This document shows positions 18,906-26,801 of a DNA stretch of 64,000 nucleotides, piece by piece. Origin of the DNA: Gandjariella thermophila (GTDB taxonomy: Bacteria > Actinomycetota > Actinomycetes > Mycobacteriales > Pseudonocardiaceae); NCBI RefSeq assembly GCF_005405885.1, contig NZ_BJFL01000013.1, positions 1 to 64,000 of the forward strand. Reading direction: 5' to 3'. A program made the translations under genes and the position numbers. Position 1 is the stretch's first letter, and every line of letters begins with the position of its first letter. The notes under the pieces are model-generated. The model saw nothing but the letters and a program-made list of their open reading frames with translations. It was not told where the DNA came from and did not search any database.

Positions 18906-18935
18906 GTGAACGTTCAACGCCCCTTGAACGCTCAC
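18906..18935. promoter_or_regulatory. Paired palindromes upstream of the GGDEF/EAL gene
   Basis: Two near-identical palindromic decamers, TGAACGTTCA (18907-18916) and TGAACGCTCA (18925-18934), lie 18 bases apart start to start. Together they form a 12-base inverted repeat with one mismatch around a 6-base spacer. They sit about 85 bases before the chosen start of the leftward cyclic-di-GMP gene. This looks like a dimeric repressor operator (LacI- or TetR-like symmetry) rather than a terminator. The regulator is unknown. Confidence 0.5.
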
Positions 18936-19091
18936 CCGTCCGAGCGACCGTAGCGCGTCAACCCGACATCGGCACAGCCCTTCGGCAATCATCGCGGCCG
19001 CGAAGACGGCCGATCAGCGTAGCCGTGTCAGCGTGACGTACTTCTGGCGTGGCGCAGGTGTCACCGGGGGTCCCCACTCACCCGGTACCGA

Positions 19092-20273
19092 TCAGGCTAC
19101 TCCGTCCTCCCTGGCGGCCCGGGCAACGGCGGCCGCCACCTCGGGGCCGACCCGGGGGTCGAGCGCGCTCGGCACAATCCGGTCGGTCGACAGGTCCTCG
19201 CTCGCGACCGCGGCGATCGCCTCGGCGGCGGCGATCTTCATCCGGTCGGTGATCTTGAGGGCGTTGGCGTCCAGCGCGCCGCGGAAGATGCCCGGGAAGG
19301 CCAGCACGTTGTTGATCTGGTTCGGGTAGTCGCTGCGGCCGGTGGCCACCACCGCGGCGTGCCGGGCGGCGATCTCCGGATGGATCTCCGGGTCCGGGTT
19401 GGACAGCGCGAAGACGATCGACTTCGGGGCCATGCCGGCCACCAGTTCCTCGGGGATCGTCGACGCGGAGAGGCCGACGAACACGTCCGCGCCGCGCATC
19501 GCCTCGGGCAGCCCACCGCGCAGTCCGGTGAGGTTGGTCACCTCGGCGATCTCCGCCTTCACCGGGTTCAGGTTGTCTCGGCCCGGGTGGATGATCCCGC
19601 GCGAGTCCAGCACCGTGACGTCGCCGACTCCGGCGGCGAGCAGGATGCGCGCGCAGGCCACGCCGGCCGCGCCGGCCCCGGAGATGACCACGCGCTGGTC
19701 GGACAGCTCCCGGTCGAGCGCCATGCAGGCGCCGCGCAGCGCGGCCAGCACCACGATCGCGGTGCCGTGCTGGTCGTCGTGCATGACCGGGCAGTCCAGC
19801 GCGTCGATCAGCCGGGCCTCCAGTTCGAAGCACCGCGGCGCCGCCACGTCCTCCAGGTTCACCGCGCCGAACGAGGGCCGCAGCCGGACCAGGGTCTCCA
19901 CGATCTCGTCCACGTCGGTGGTGTCGAGCACGATCGGGATGGCGTCCAGCCCGCCGAACCGCTTGAACAGCGCGGCCTTGCCCTCCATCACGGGCAGCGA
20001 GGCGCGCGGACCGATGTCACCGAGGCCGAGCACGGCGGTGCCGTCACTCACCACGGCAACCAGCCGGTGCGCCCAGGTGTACTTCACGGCCAACGCCGAG
20101 TCCTCGGCGATCGCCCGGCTCACCTGGGCCACGCCCGGGGTGTAGGCGATCGAGAGCGCGCGGGAGTCGGCCAGCGACGCGGTCACGTCGATGCCGAGCT
20201 TGCCACCCTCGTGCGCGCGGAAGATCTCGTCGGCGGTGAGCTGGGTGGAAGCTGGTTGGTTCACGGCGGTCAA
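19092..20273 (-). CDS. NAD(P)-dependent malic enzyme
   Basis: 393 residues of the short bacterial malic enzyme type. It oxidatively decarboxylates malate to pyruvate in the cytosol. The N-terminal catalytic domain has SIAYTPGVAQVSRAI (catalytic Tyr), GDIGPRASLPVMEGKAALFK (catalytic Lys) and CPVMHDDQHGTAIV (metal-binding acids). The Rossmann region has VVISGAGAAGVACARILL, and later SNPDPEI and SDYPNQINNVLAFPGIFRGALD. The TTG at 20273 has GGAGGG five bases upstream and is preferred; GTG 20264 is the alternative. Cofactor preference cannot be assigned with certainty. Confidence 0.93.
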   Translation of the reverse strand: MTAVNQPASTQLTADEIFRAHEGGKLGIDVTASLADSRALSIAYTPGVAQVSRAIAEDSALAVKYTWAHRLVAVVSDGTAVLGLGDIGPRASLPVMEGKAALFKRFGGLDAIPIVLDTTDVDEIVETLVRLRPSFGAVNLEDVAAPRCFELEARLIDALDCPVMHDDQHGTAIVVLAALRGACMALDRELSDQRVVISGAGAAGVACARILLAAGVGDVTVLDSRGIIHPGRDNLNPVKAEIAEVTNLTGLRGGLPEAMRGADVFVGLSASTIPEELVAGMAPKSIVFALSNPDPEIHPEIAARHAAVVATGRSDYPNQINNVLAFPGIFRGALDANALKITDRMKIAAAEAIAAVASEDLSTDRIVPSALDPRVGPEVAAAVARAAREDGVA

Positions 20274-20683
20274 GGCGTCCCTCCATGCCGGTGGGGTTGG
20301 GCGGGTGCTGCTTTCGGGATCCCGCCCGAATCACGCACCGCTGCCGGCGTGATCGTGTCGGGCCAGCGGGCGTCTACGGCCGGTCAGCGGACGGCGCTCG
20401 TGCCAACCATCCGCCTACGGACGCTGCGGTGCCGCCCAGTGTGACAGCGACGCCCCGCGATGTCTGCGGCGGGGATCACAGTACCAAGAGCATTTTTCCG
20501 CAGGTCAGACGCGGTATTTCAAGACGTCCGTCCGGCTTGTTGCACTGGCCGGTCAGTCTTCCCAGGCCGGGCTCACCCGATCGGTCAAGGAGCGCACCAG
20601 GGCTTTCACCGGTCCCGATCGTGGTATGGGCGGCCGCCAAGCCCCGCAGGTCAGGTCTAGGGCGATGACTAATCTTGGACCGC
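20274..20683. other. 410-bp intergenic region between malic enzyme and rmlC
   Basis: No convincing gene on either strand. It must hold the divergent promoters of the malic enzyme gene (left) and the epimerase gene (right). The stretch around 20470-20530 is less GC-rich than its surroundings. No clear operator palindrome was found. Confidence 0.5.
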
Positions 20684-21289
20684 ATGAAGGTGCACGAGCT
20701 TTCGGTGGCCGGGGCCTACGAGTTCACCCCTCCGGTGTTCCCGGACCACCGGGGGCTGTTCACCGCGCCGTTCCAGGGGGCCGCCTTCGCCGAGGTGCTC
20801 GGCCACCCGCTGCGGGTGGCGCAGACGAACCACAGCGTGTCCCGCCGGGGCACCGTGCGCGGGGTGCACTTCGCCGACGTGCCGCCCGGCCAGGCCAAGT
20901 ACGTGTACTGCCCGCGCGGTGCGCTGCTCGACGTGGTGCTGGACGTGCGGGTGGGCTCGCCCACCTTCGGCCGCTGGGAGGCGGTGCGGCTGGACGCCGT
21001 CGACTACCGCGCGGTGTACCTGGCCGAGGGGCTGGGCCACGCGTTCGTCGCGCTCGAGGACGACACCGTGATGAGCTACCTGTGCTCGACGGGTTACCAC
21101 CCCGCGGCCGAGCACGGCGTGAACCCGCTGGACCCGGCCCTGGACCTGCCCTGGCCGCCCGGCCTCGAGCTGATCCTGTCCGACAAGGACCGCGACGCCC
21201 CGACCCTGGCCGAGGCACGCGAGGCCGGCCTGCTGCCCGACTACCAGGCCTGCCTGGCGCGCTACGCCGAACTCCGCGCCGCGGGCTGA
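20684..21289 (+). CDS. rmlC: dTDP-4-dehydrorhamnose 3,5-epimerase-family protein
   Basis: 201 residues, the RmlC cupin size. RRGTVRGVHF contains the catalytic His region of the family, followed by AKYVYCPRGALLDVVLDVRVGSPTFGRW and LAEGLGHAFVALEDDTVMSYLCSTGYHP with the conserved Tyr region. The usual RmlC RGLHxQ reads RGVHFA here, so substrate choice could differ; such genes also serve deoxysugar pathways of natural products. No other dTDP-sugar genes are in this window, so it stands alone. ATG 20684 is chosen; a TTG three codons upstream is possible. Confidence 0.85.
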   Translation: MKVHELSVAGAYEFTPPVFPDHRGLFTAPFQGAAFAEVLGHPLRVAQTNHSVSRRGTVRGVHFADVPPGQAKYVYCPRGALLDVVLDVRVGSPTFGRWEAVRLDAVDYRAVYLAEGLGHAFVALEDDTVMSYLCSTGYHPAAEHGVNPLDPALDLPWPPGLELILSDKDRDAPTLAEAREAGLLPDYQACLARYAELRAAG

Positions 21290-21379
21290 ATGCCGCCCGC
21301 CGCGGGTCGAGCGCCGCGCGCCGACCCGTGGCTGGGTCCAGCACCGCGCGCTGCCGGCCGGTGATTGGGCGCCGGCCGA

Positions 21380-21428
21380 GTGCCGCGGGGCGTTCGCGCT
21401 CCGCAGGGTTGTTCGCGCTCCGCGGCAC
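21380..21428. repeat. Inverted and direct repeats between rmlC and sodX
   Basis: A 13-base inverted repeat with one mismatch (21380-21392 with 21416-21428) encloses a 13-base direct repeat, GTTCGCGCTCCGC, at 21392-21404 and 21411-21423. It lies between two convergent genes, so a folded terminator-like structure is the simplest reading. Confidence 0.4.
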
Positions 21429-21438
21429 CGGCGGGTTT

Positions 21439-21780
21439 CTATCGCGGCGTGCGGGCCGGCAGTCGGCGCGGCCGGGGCCACAGCCGCCACGGCACCACGC
21501 CCAGCACCTCGGCCGGCCCAAGCTCGCGGCTGTCAGTGGAGCCGAACTCGTTGTCGCCGAGCACGAACCAGCCGCCGTCCACCGGCCGCACCGCGCGCTT
21601 GACGGAGAGCTGCCCCGGCCGCGACGTCCAGCGCACCAGGACCACGTCCCCGGCCGCCGGCATGCGCGACCGGCGCACCACCACCACGTCGCCGTCGGCG
21701 AGCGTGGGCGCCATCGAGGGACCGCGGACCCGTACCCGCCGCACCGGAAACCAACCCAGGACGCGGTCGCCCCGTGCCAC
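21439..21780 (-). CDS. sodX: Nickel-type superoxide dismutase maturation protease
   Basis: 113 residues; a small S26 signal-peptidase-like protein. VRVRGPSMAPTLADGDVVVV holds the catalytic Ser (GPSMAP), and QLSVKRAV holds the catalytic Lys. FVLGDNEFGSTDSRELG is the box E region. It removes the propeptide of pro-SodN so that the N-terminal His can bind nickel. GTG 21780 follows a very strong ribosome site (GGAGGTGAT). It is divergent from sodN, the arrangement usual in actinomycetes. Confidence 0.92.
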   Translation of the reverse strand: MARGDRVLGWFPVRRVRVRGPSMAPTLADGDVVVVRRSRMPAAGDVVLVRWTSRPGQLSVKRAVRPVDGGWFVLGDNEFGSTDSRELGPAEVLGVVPWRLWPRPRRLPARTPR

Positions 21781-21830
21781 CGATCACCTCCGCCTGCCGG
21801 GCGTGGACGCCAGAGGTAGGGTCCCCATTG

Positions 21831-21850
21831 TCGGAGCATCTCGGAGCATC
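21831..21850. repeat. Perfect tandem 10-mer in the sodN leader
   Basis: TCGGAGCATC occurs twice back to back (21831-21840 and 21841-21850), between a plausible -10 element (TAGGGT, 21817-21822) and the sodN ribosome site. A one-helical-turn tandem repeat in the first transcribed bases could be a regulator site, or a recent slippage duplication. Confidence 0.5.
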
Positions 21851-21873
21851 CACTGTCAGGGAGGAACGAAACG

Positions 21874-22281
21874 ATGCGACTGCTCTCCCGCATCTTCGGT
21901 CCGCGCCTGGAGGCGACCGCCCACTGCGACCTCCCGTGCGGCGTTTACGACCCGGCGCAGGCCAGGATCGAGGCCGAGTCGGTCAAGGCGATCCAGGAGA
22001 AGTACCAGTCCAACGAGGACCCGGTGTTCCGGCAGCGCGCTGTCATGATCAAGGAAGAGCGCGCCCAGCTGGTCAAGCACCACCTGTGGGTGCTGTGGAC
22101 CGACTACTTCAAGGCACCGCACTTCGAGAAGTACCCGCAGCTGCACGACCTGTTCAACCGGGCCACCAAGGCCGCGGGTGCCACCGGGTCGAAGGGCTCC
22201 ATGGACCCGGCCACGGGTCAGGAGCTGCTCGACCTGATCGCCGAGATCGACAAGATTTTCTGGGAAACCAAGCAGGGCTGA
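21874..22281 (+). CDS. sodN: Superoxide dismutase, nickel type
   Basis: 135 residues; GGAGG ribosome site upstream. A 16-residue propeptide (ending EATA) precedes the nickel hook HCDLPCGVYDP. After cleavage, His17 becomes His1, and Cys2 and Cys6 bind Ni. The rest is the four-helix bundle subunit (KEERAQLVKHHLWVLWTDYFK), which assembles as a hexamer. It disproportionates superoxide in the cytosol. Partner of the divergent sodX protease. In actinomycetes the gene is usually nickel-induced, but no clear Nur box was recognised here. Confidence 0.97.
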   Translation: MRLLSRIFGPRLEATAHCDLPCGVYDPAQARIEAESVKAIQEKYQSNEDPVFRQRAVMIKEERAQLVKHHLWVLWTDYFKAPHFEKYPQLHDLFNRATKAAGATGSKGSMDPATGQELLDLIAEIDKIFWETKQG

Positions 22282-22316
22282 GTTCCCGGGTCTTCCAGCC
22301 CTCTTTCGGGACCACC

Positions 22317-22359
22317 ACGGCGCTGGTCAACGGACGCCCATTCCGTTGGTCAGCGCCGT
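22317..22359 (+). terminator. Hairpin terminator after sodN
   Basis: Arms 22317-22334 and 22342-22359 pair at 16 of 18 positions around a 7-base loop, about 35 bases past the sodN stop. There is no long T tract, as is common in high-GC actinomycetes. Confidence 0.6.
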
Positions 22360-22635
22360 TGCGTTTCGGCGGGAACTGCTCGCCCACCCGTTCGGCACCG
22401 GGCCCGCGGCGTAGCCGGTGGGGAATGCCTACTCGACGCATCCAGCAGACGCCGACGGGCAACAGTCAGTGTGAAGGACCGTCCACCAATTCTTGGGAAG
22501 CGGATGAGCTGATCGTCTTCGCCCACGCGGTACGCCCGCATGCGCCGACCAGGTTCGCGGCGGGACATCGGCTGACCCGGAAGGGGCGGCGCGTCGAGCG
22601 GCCGCGCCGTCCCGGAGTACCGCACACTGGCCGGT
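22360..22635. other. Non-coding stretch upstream of the adenine methyltransferase
   Basis: Together with the sodN terminator this makes a ~354-bp gap. Reading frames here lack family motifs and run against the methyltransferase gene. No promoter or ribosome site for the downstream gene could be pinpointed. Confidence 0.4.
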
Positions 22636-23583
22636 GTGGTCGCGGTTCCGGTACGACCCCGGCGGCAGCCCGGGCTGGCGCGGGTGCCGCACGCGATTCC
22701 GTACCAGGGCAGCAAGCGCCGGCTCGCGCACACGATCGCGAGCCTCATCCCGGCGGACGTCGCGGTCCTGCACGAACCGTTCGCCGGCTCGGCGGCGGTG
22801 ACCATCGCCGCGCGACACCTTGGCGTTGCCCGTGCCACCCGCATCAGCGACATCGACGAACCGTTGATGGATCTGTGGGCGGACATCCTCGGCCGGCCGG
22901 CCGCGCTCGCCGACGAGTACGAGCGGCTCTGGTACGAGCAACTCGACGATCCGCGTACGTACTACGAGCAGGTGCGGGCGCGCTTCAACACCGCCCGGGA
23001 ACCCCGTTTCCTGCTGTACCTGCTGACGCGCTGCGTCAAGGCGGCGGTACGGTACAACCGCAACGGCGAGTTCAACCAGGCGGCCGACCACCGCCGGCTC
23101 GGGGTTCGGCCGGCGCGGATGCGGGCGCGGCTCACCGGTGCCTCCGCCACCCTCGCCGGCACCACGCTGCGCACCGGTGACTACGTGGACGTGTTGCGCA
23201 CCGCCGGGCAGCGCGACGTGGTCTACCTCGATCCGCCTTACGAGGGCGTTTCCTATACCCACGACCAACGATACGTGTCCGGGCTGCGACGGGAATCCTT
23301 CGAGCGCGAGTTGGCCATGGCGATCCGCCGCGGCACGTCGTTCATCGTTTCCTACGACGGTGCCTCGGGCGGCAGGGCATACGGCTGCCCGCTTTCCGCG
23401 GAATTGCGGATGTTGCACCTCCTGCTGCACGCGGGCCGGTCGTCCCAGGCCACCCTGCTCGGGGAGACCCGGGACACCGTGGAATCGCTGTACCTGTCGC
23501 CGGCGCTGGTTGATCGGCTCGGCGGCGCCGCCCGGGTCACGGCGATTCTGACCACAGACGGCGGTGATTCGCGCTCACGGTGA
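22636..23583 (+). CDS. D12-class N6-adenine DNA methyltransferase, orphan
   Basis: 315 residues. Dam/D12-class layout: PYQGSKRRLAHTIASLIP near residue 22 and EPFAGSAAVTIAARHLG form the S-adenosylmethionine site; DVVYLDPPYEGVSYTHD near residue 197 carries the catalytic DPPY. It should methylate adenine N6 in a specific DNA site. No restriction endonuclease gene adjoins it (sodN upstream, a phosphatase downstream), so it is an orphan, perhaps a mobile-element or phage relic or a regulatory methylase. Start uncertain: GTG 22636 is the longest, and GTG 22684 would begin just before the conserved PYQGSK. Confidence 0.85.
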   Translation: MVAVPVRPRRQPGLARVPHAIPYQGSKRRLAHTIASLIPADVAVLHEPFAGSAAVTIAARHLGVARATRISDIDEPLMDLWADILGRPAALADEYERLWYEQLDDPRTYYEQVRARFNTAREPRFLLYLLTRCVKAAVRYNRNGEFNQAADHRRLGVRPARMRARLTGASATLAGTTLRTGDYVDVLRTAGQRDVVYLDPPYEGVSYTHDQRYVSGLRRESFERELAMAIRRGTSFIVSYDGASGGRAYGCPLSAELRMLHLLLHAGRSSQATLLGETRDTVESLYLSPALVDRLGGAARVTAILTTDGGDSRSR

Positions 23584-23745
23584 ACATTATCCGGAGCCGG
23601 CCCAGCCACCCCGAGCCGCCGGGCCCGTGCACGCGGCCGTGGTGGACGGCACCGGGCTGCCGAATAACGTCAACTTGCGAGTAGGAAACTGTGAGCCATC
23701 CCTCGTCGGCCTGCCGGAAAAGATGGCCCTCCATACGATGAGAGA

Positions 23746-24366
23746 ATGGTGGGGAACGCACGAGAGGGCCGGATATACCTGCTCCGGCACGGCGAGACGG
23801 AATGGTCGGCCACCGGCCGGCACACCAGTTACACCGACGTCCCCCTCACCGGGCGGGGCCGGCAGCAGGCTCGTCGCGCGGGCGCGGTGCTGTCCCGGCT
23901 GCGCGGCACCGACGTACCGCCGGCGCTCGTGCTGACCAGCCCGCGAGTCCGGGCGCGGCGTACCGCCGAACTGGCCGGGCTGGCCGTGGACGAGGTGGCC
24001 GACGCGCTCGCCGAGTGGAACTACGGCGAGTACGAGGGGCTGACCACCGAGCAGATCCGCGAAAGCGTGCCGGGCTGGACGGTGTGGACGCACCCGTGCC
24101 CGGGCGGGGAAACCGCGGACGACGTCGCGGCCCGGGCCGGCAAGGTGCTCGAGCGGGCGCGGGACGCGCTGCCCGGCGGGGACGTGGTGCTGGTCGGGCA
24201 CGGTCACTTCAGCCGGGTCCTGGTCGCCGCGTGGCTGGGTATGCCGCCGGGTGCCGGGGTGCACTTCGCTCTGACCGCCGCCGGCACGTCGGTGCTGGGC
24301 GACGAGCGCGGCGTCCCGCAACTGTGTCACCTGGACGTCCCGCCGTGGGGCGACCAGGAGGACTAG
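23746..24366 (+). CDS. Histidine phosphatase superfamily (phosphoglycerate mutase-like) protein
   Basis: 206 residues. YLLRHGETEWSATGRHTSYTDVPLT holds the phosphorylated His and RHG motif. LTSPRVRARRTAEL, EWNYGEYEGLTTEQIR and VVLVGHGHFSRVLVA (second catalytic His) complete the active site. Members are acid phosphatases or cofactor-dependent mutases; the lack of mutase-specific extensions favours a small phosphatase. The substrate is unknown. It is likely transcribed alone. Confidence 0.88.
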   Translation: MVGNAREGRIYLLRHGETEWSATGRHTSYTDVPLTGRGRQQARRAGAVLSRLRGTDVPPALVLTSPRVRARRTAELAGLAVDEVADALAEWNYGEYEGLTTEQIRESVPGWTVWTHPCPGGETADDVAARAGKVLERARDALPGGDVVLVGHGHFSRVLVAAWLGMPPGAGVHFALTAAGTSVLGDERGVPQLCHLDVPPWGDQED

Positions 24367-24515
24367 CTGGCGGCTCGGCGGCGCTCGTGGCGCGACCAGT
24401 GGGCCCGCCGCCGCGGGTCGGACTCCACGAACCGGTCCAGGATGTCCGTGCCGAGCCCAGAGTTGTCAAAGAGATCGAAATACGTGGGGGCAGTCCAGGC
24501 ACGGGCCGAAACCAC
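24363..24515 (-). CDS. Possible small protein, 50 residues, function unknown
   Basis: An open frame on the minus strand fills the gap between the phosphatase and acetyltransferase genes. Its product has a plausible composition: a central FDLFDNSGLGTDILDRFVES segment followed by a very basic tail (HWSRHERRRAAS). The start GTG 24515 has no clear ribosome site; it could be leaderless. Its stop overlaps the end of the convergent phosphatase gene. It lacks recognised motifs and needs conservation evidence to be trusted. Confidence 0.4.
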   Translation of the reverse strand: MVSARAWTAPTYFDLFDNSGLGTDILDRFVESDPRRRAHWSRHERRRAAS

Positions 24516-24573
24516 TTGGTTGTCGACGTTACGCTCGGACGGCGATCCGAATCGATGTCGGCGAGGAGGCACG

Positions 24574-25059
24574 GTGCCGGACCCACGGGTGCGCCGGGTG
24601 CGGGAGTCGGACGTGCACGCCGTGGTGCACCTGGTGCACCGGCTGGCCGAGTACGAGCGGGCGCCGGAGCAGTGCCACCTCACCTCCGACCAGCTGCGCG
24701 CGGCCCTGTTCGCCCCGTCCCCGGCACTGTTCGGGCACGTGGCCGAGGTGGCGGGCGAGGTCGTCGGCTTCGCCTTGTGGTTTCTCAACTTCTCCACCTG
24801 GGACGGCGTGCACGGCATCTACCTGGAGGACCTGTTCGTCGTCCCGGAGCACCGAGGCAGCGGCCTGGGCAGGGCGCTACTCACCGAACTGGCCGAGGAG
24901 TGCGTCCGCCGCGGCTACAGCCGGCTGCAGTGGTGGGTGCTGAACTGGAACACCCCGGCCATCGACTTCTACAAGTCCGTGGGCGCGGTGCCGATGGACG
25001 AGTGGACCGTGTACCGGCTCACCGGCGACGCGCTGACCGCGCTGGGTGACAGCCGCTGA
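24574..25059 (+). CDS. GNAT-family N-acetyltransferase
   Basis: 161 residues from GTG 24574 with GAGGAGG upstream. A complete GNAT fold is visible: RRVRESDVHAVVHLVHRLAEYE at the start, then LEDLFVVPEHRGSGLGRALLTELAEE with the acetyl-CoA-binding R/Q-x-x-G-x-G/A motif, then QWWVLNWNTPAIDFYKSVGA. The opening and closing motifs resemble diamine (spermidine/spermine-type) acetyltransferases, but the acceptor cannot be assigned with confidence. Confidence 0.88.
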   Translation: MPDPRVRRVRESDVHAVVHLVHRLAEYERAPEQCHLTSDQLRAALFAPSPALFGHVAEVAGEVVGFALWFLNFSTWDGVHGIYLEDLFVVPEHRGSGLGRALLTELAEECVRRGYSRLQWWVLNWNTPAIDFYKSVGAVPMDEWTVYRLTGDALTALGDSR

Positions 25060-25080
25060 CCAGCCCTGGCCACACGCTGA

Positions 25081-25488
25081 TCAGCCGCGCTCCGAGTCGG
25101 CCCATTCGCCGGTGCGCATCGACCACGCCCGCGCCCGCCCCGTGAACAGCAGCACCAGCACGGCCACGCAGAACAGCGCGAGCAGCACGCCGATCAGGTG
25201 CTGGCCGGACCCGCCGAACACGTACCAGGAGACGCCAAGCAGCAGCAACTGCACGACGACCGCCGGGGTACGCGCCCAGCGGCGGCCGCGCACCAGGCCG
25301 ATCGCGGCGGCCAGCACGCCGGCGGAAATCAGCAGGAAGTAGCCGGCCTCGGCGAGCACGCTGCCGGGGTGCTGAACCTGCGTGGCCGCCCGGACGACCA
25401 GGGCGACGGCGAACGCCAGTCCGGCCAGGCCCTGCAGGCCGACCAGGACACCCGCGATGCGGACCTGACGGGGGGCGTCGGGTGGCAC
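25081..25488 (-). CDS. Small four-helix integral membrane protein
   Basis: 135 residues from GTG 25488, with GGAAGG five bases upstream. Four hydrophobic helices are visible (VLVGLQGLAGLAFAVALVV; EAGYFLLISAGVLAAAIGLV; TPAVVVQLLLLGVSWYVF; HLIGVLLALFCVAVLVLLF), with short loops and a polar tail. No catalytic motif was found. This type is common in actinomycetes and of unknown function. A longer in-frame start near 25557 is less likely because it has no ribosome site and overlaps a palindrome. Confidence 0.75.
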   Translation of the reverse strand: MPPDAPRQVRIAGVLVGLQGLAGLAFAVALVVRAATQVQHPGSVLAEAGYFLLISAGVLAAAIGLVRGRRWARTPAVVVQLLLLGVSWYVFGGSGQHLIGVLLALFCVAVLVLLFTGRARAWSMRTGEWADSERG

Positions 25489-25517
25489 GTCGACCTTCCA
25501 ACTCGGCGCGGCAAGGC

Positions 25518-25534
25518 ATACACACGGTGTGTGT
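25518..25534. promoter_or_regulatory. 17-bp palindrome upstream of the small membrane-protein gene
   Basis: ATACACAC and GTGTGTGT flank a single G (7 of 8 pairs match), about 30 bases before the GTG start of the leftward membrane-protein gene. The symmetry and position suggest a dimeric repressor operator. The regulator is unknown. Confidence 0.4.
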
Positions 25535-25767
25535 GCGCAAGGAGGATCGTAGGGCACCCGGATGGGGGTCCCGTTCGGTGCTTGCGCGCGCGAAGATCAG
25601 TGTCGTCGTCGGCGGGCGGGCGGTCGTCCGGGGTGCACTCGTCGCGGCAGCAGGTAAGCGCATAGTCAGCGACGAAGGGAGATCTCAGCCACTCGGCGTA
25701 GGACAAGCACACCCGAACGGCCCCGATTCGGGCGGAGAACTACCACGGGCTGTCCTACTCTGCAGTA

Positions 25768-26688
25768 GTGCGCGCCCTATTGGTGGTCAATCCCGAGGCA
25801 ACCTCCACCACGCCGGCCGGCCGGGACGTGATCGCGCACGCCCTGGCCAGCGACGTGAAGCTGGAGGTCGCCGAGACGGGACACCGTGGACACGGTTCGG
25901 CGCTCGCCGCCCGGGCGGTGACCGACCACGTCGATCTCGTCATCGCGCACGGCGGTGACGGCACGATCAACGAGGTGGTCAACGGCCTGCTCGCGGGAGG
26001 GCCGGACCGCGACGTGCCCATGCTCGGCGTGGTACCCGGCGGCTCGGCGAACGTCTTCGCCGGCGCGCTCGGCCTGCCCAGGGACCCGCTGGAGGCCACC
26101 CATCGGCTGCTGCGGGCGATCGAGTGCGGCCGATCCCGGCGGGTCGGCCTGGGCCGCGCGGCCGGACGCTGGTTCACCTTCAACGCCGGGCTCGGCTGGG
26201 ACGCCGACGTGGTCGCCCGGGTGGAGCGGCTGCGCGCCAGGGGCCGCGAGGCGAGCCCGCTGCTGTACGCGCGTGCCGCCCTGACCAGCTACGCCCACCA
26301 GCGTCGGCACGCGCCGCAACTCACCATCGAGATCCCGGGCATGAAGCCGGTGGAGGATGCCCGGCTCGCCTTCGTCGCCAACACCGACCCGTGGACCTAC
26401 CTGCGCTCCCGGCCGGTCCGTATCACCCCGGGCACCAGCTTCGACGGCGGTCTCGGCCTGTACGCACTGCGCAGCCTGCGGCTTTCCACGGTGCTGCGGC
26501 AGGTGACACAGGTCCTGCGCACGGAAGCGAATCCGCGCAGCGGGAACGTCGTGCGCCTCGACGACGTTGACCATCTACGGGTGCTCAGTGACGAGCCCGT
26601 GCCGCTCCAGGTGGACGGGGACCTCGTCGGTGACCGCACCGACGTGACGTTCGTGTCCGTGCCGGGCGCGCTTCGGGTCGCGGTCTGA
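25768..26688 (+). CDS. Diacylglycerol/lipid kinase (DAGK catalytic domain)
   Basis: 306 residues, GTG start. LLVVNPEATSTTPAGRDVI opens a YegS/DgkB-type kinase. IAHGGDGTINEVVNGLL is the nucleotide-binding GGDGT motif, and MLGVVPGGSANVFAGALGLP the second conserved loop. The C-terminal beta domain ends in PVPLQVDGDLVGD. It phosphorylates diacylglycerol or a related lipid at the membrane, feeding phosphatidate recycling. There is no clear ribosome site; the message may be leaderless. Confidence 0.9.
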   Translation: MRALLVVNPEATSTTPAGRDVIAHALASDVKLEVAETGHRGHGSALAARAVTDHVDLVIAHGGDGTINEVVNGLLAGGPDRDVPMLGVVPGGSANVFAGALGLPRDPLEATHRLLRAIECGRSRRVGLGRAAGRWFTFNAGLGWDADVVARVERLRARGREASPLLYARAALTSYAHQRRHAPQLTIEIPGMKPVEDARLAFVANTDPWTYLRSRPVRITPGTSFDGGLGLYALRSLRLSTVLRQVTQVLRTEANPRSGNVVRLDDVDHLRVLSDEPVPLQVDGDLVGDRTDVTFVSVPGALRVAV

Positions 26689-26801
26689 CGCTACCTGTCA
26701 TAGCGTGACCTTTATGTGACCGGGTCGCTACGATTGTGCGATCTTTCCGGTCGGCTTGATCGAGTGCCGTGAAACCGCAGGTCAAGGCCACCCCTCGATT
26801 G

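Noticed and set aside
20285-20668. 127-codon frame in the malic enzyme-rmlC gap
   Set aside because: No ribosome site, no motif, composition of non-coding GC-rich DNA.
21781-21873. Nur box for sodN
   Set aside because: No TTGCAA-type inverted repeat was found; only the tandem 10-mer.
22429-23430. Minus-strand 333-codon frame opposite the adenine methyltransferase
   Set aside because: No motifs and biased composition; the plus strand carries the DPPY enzyme.
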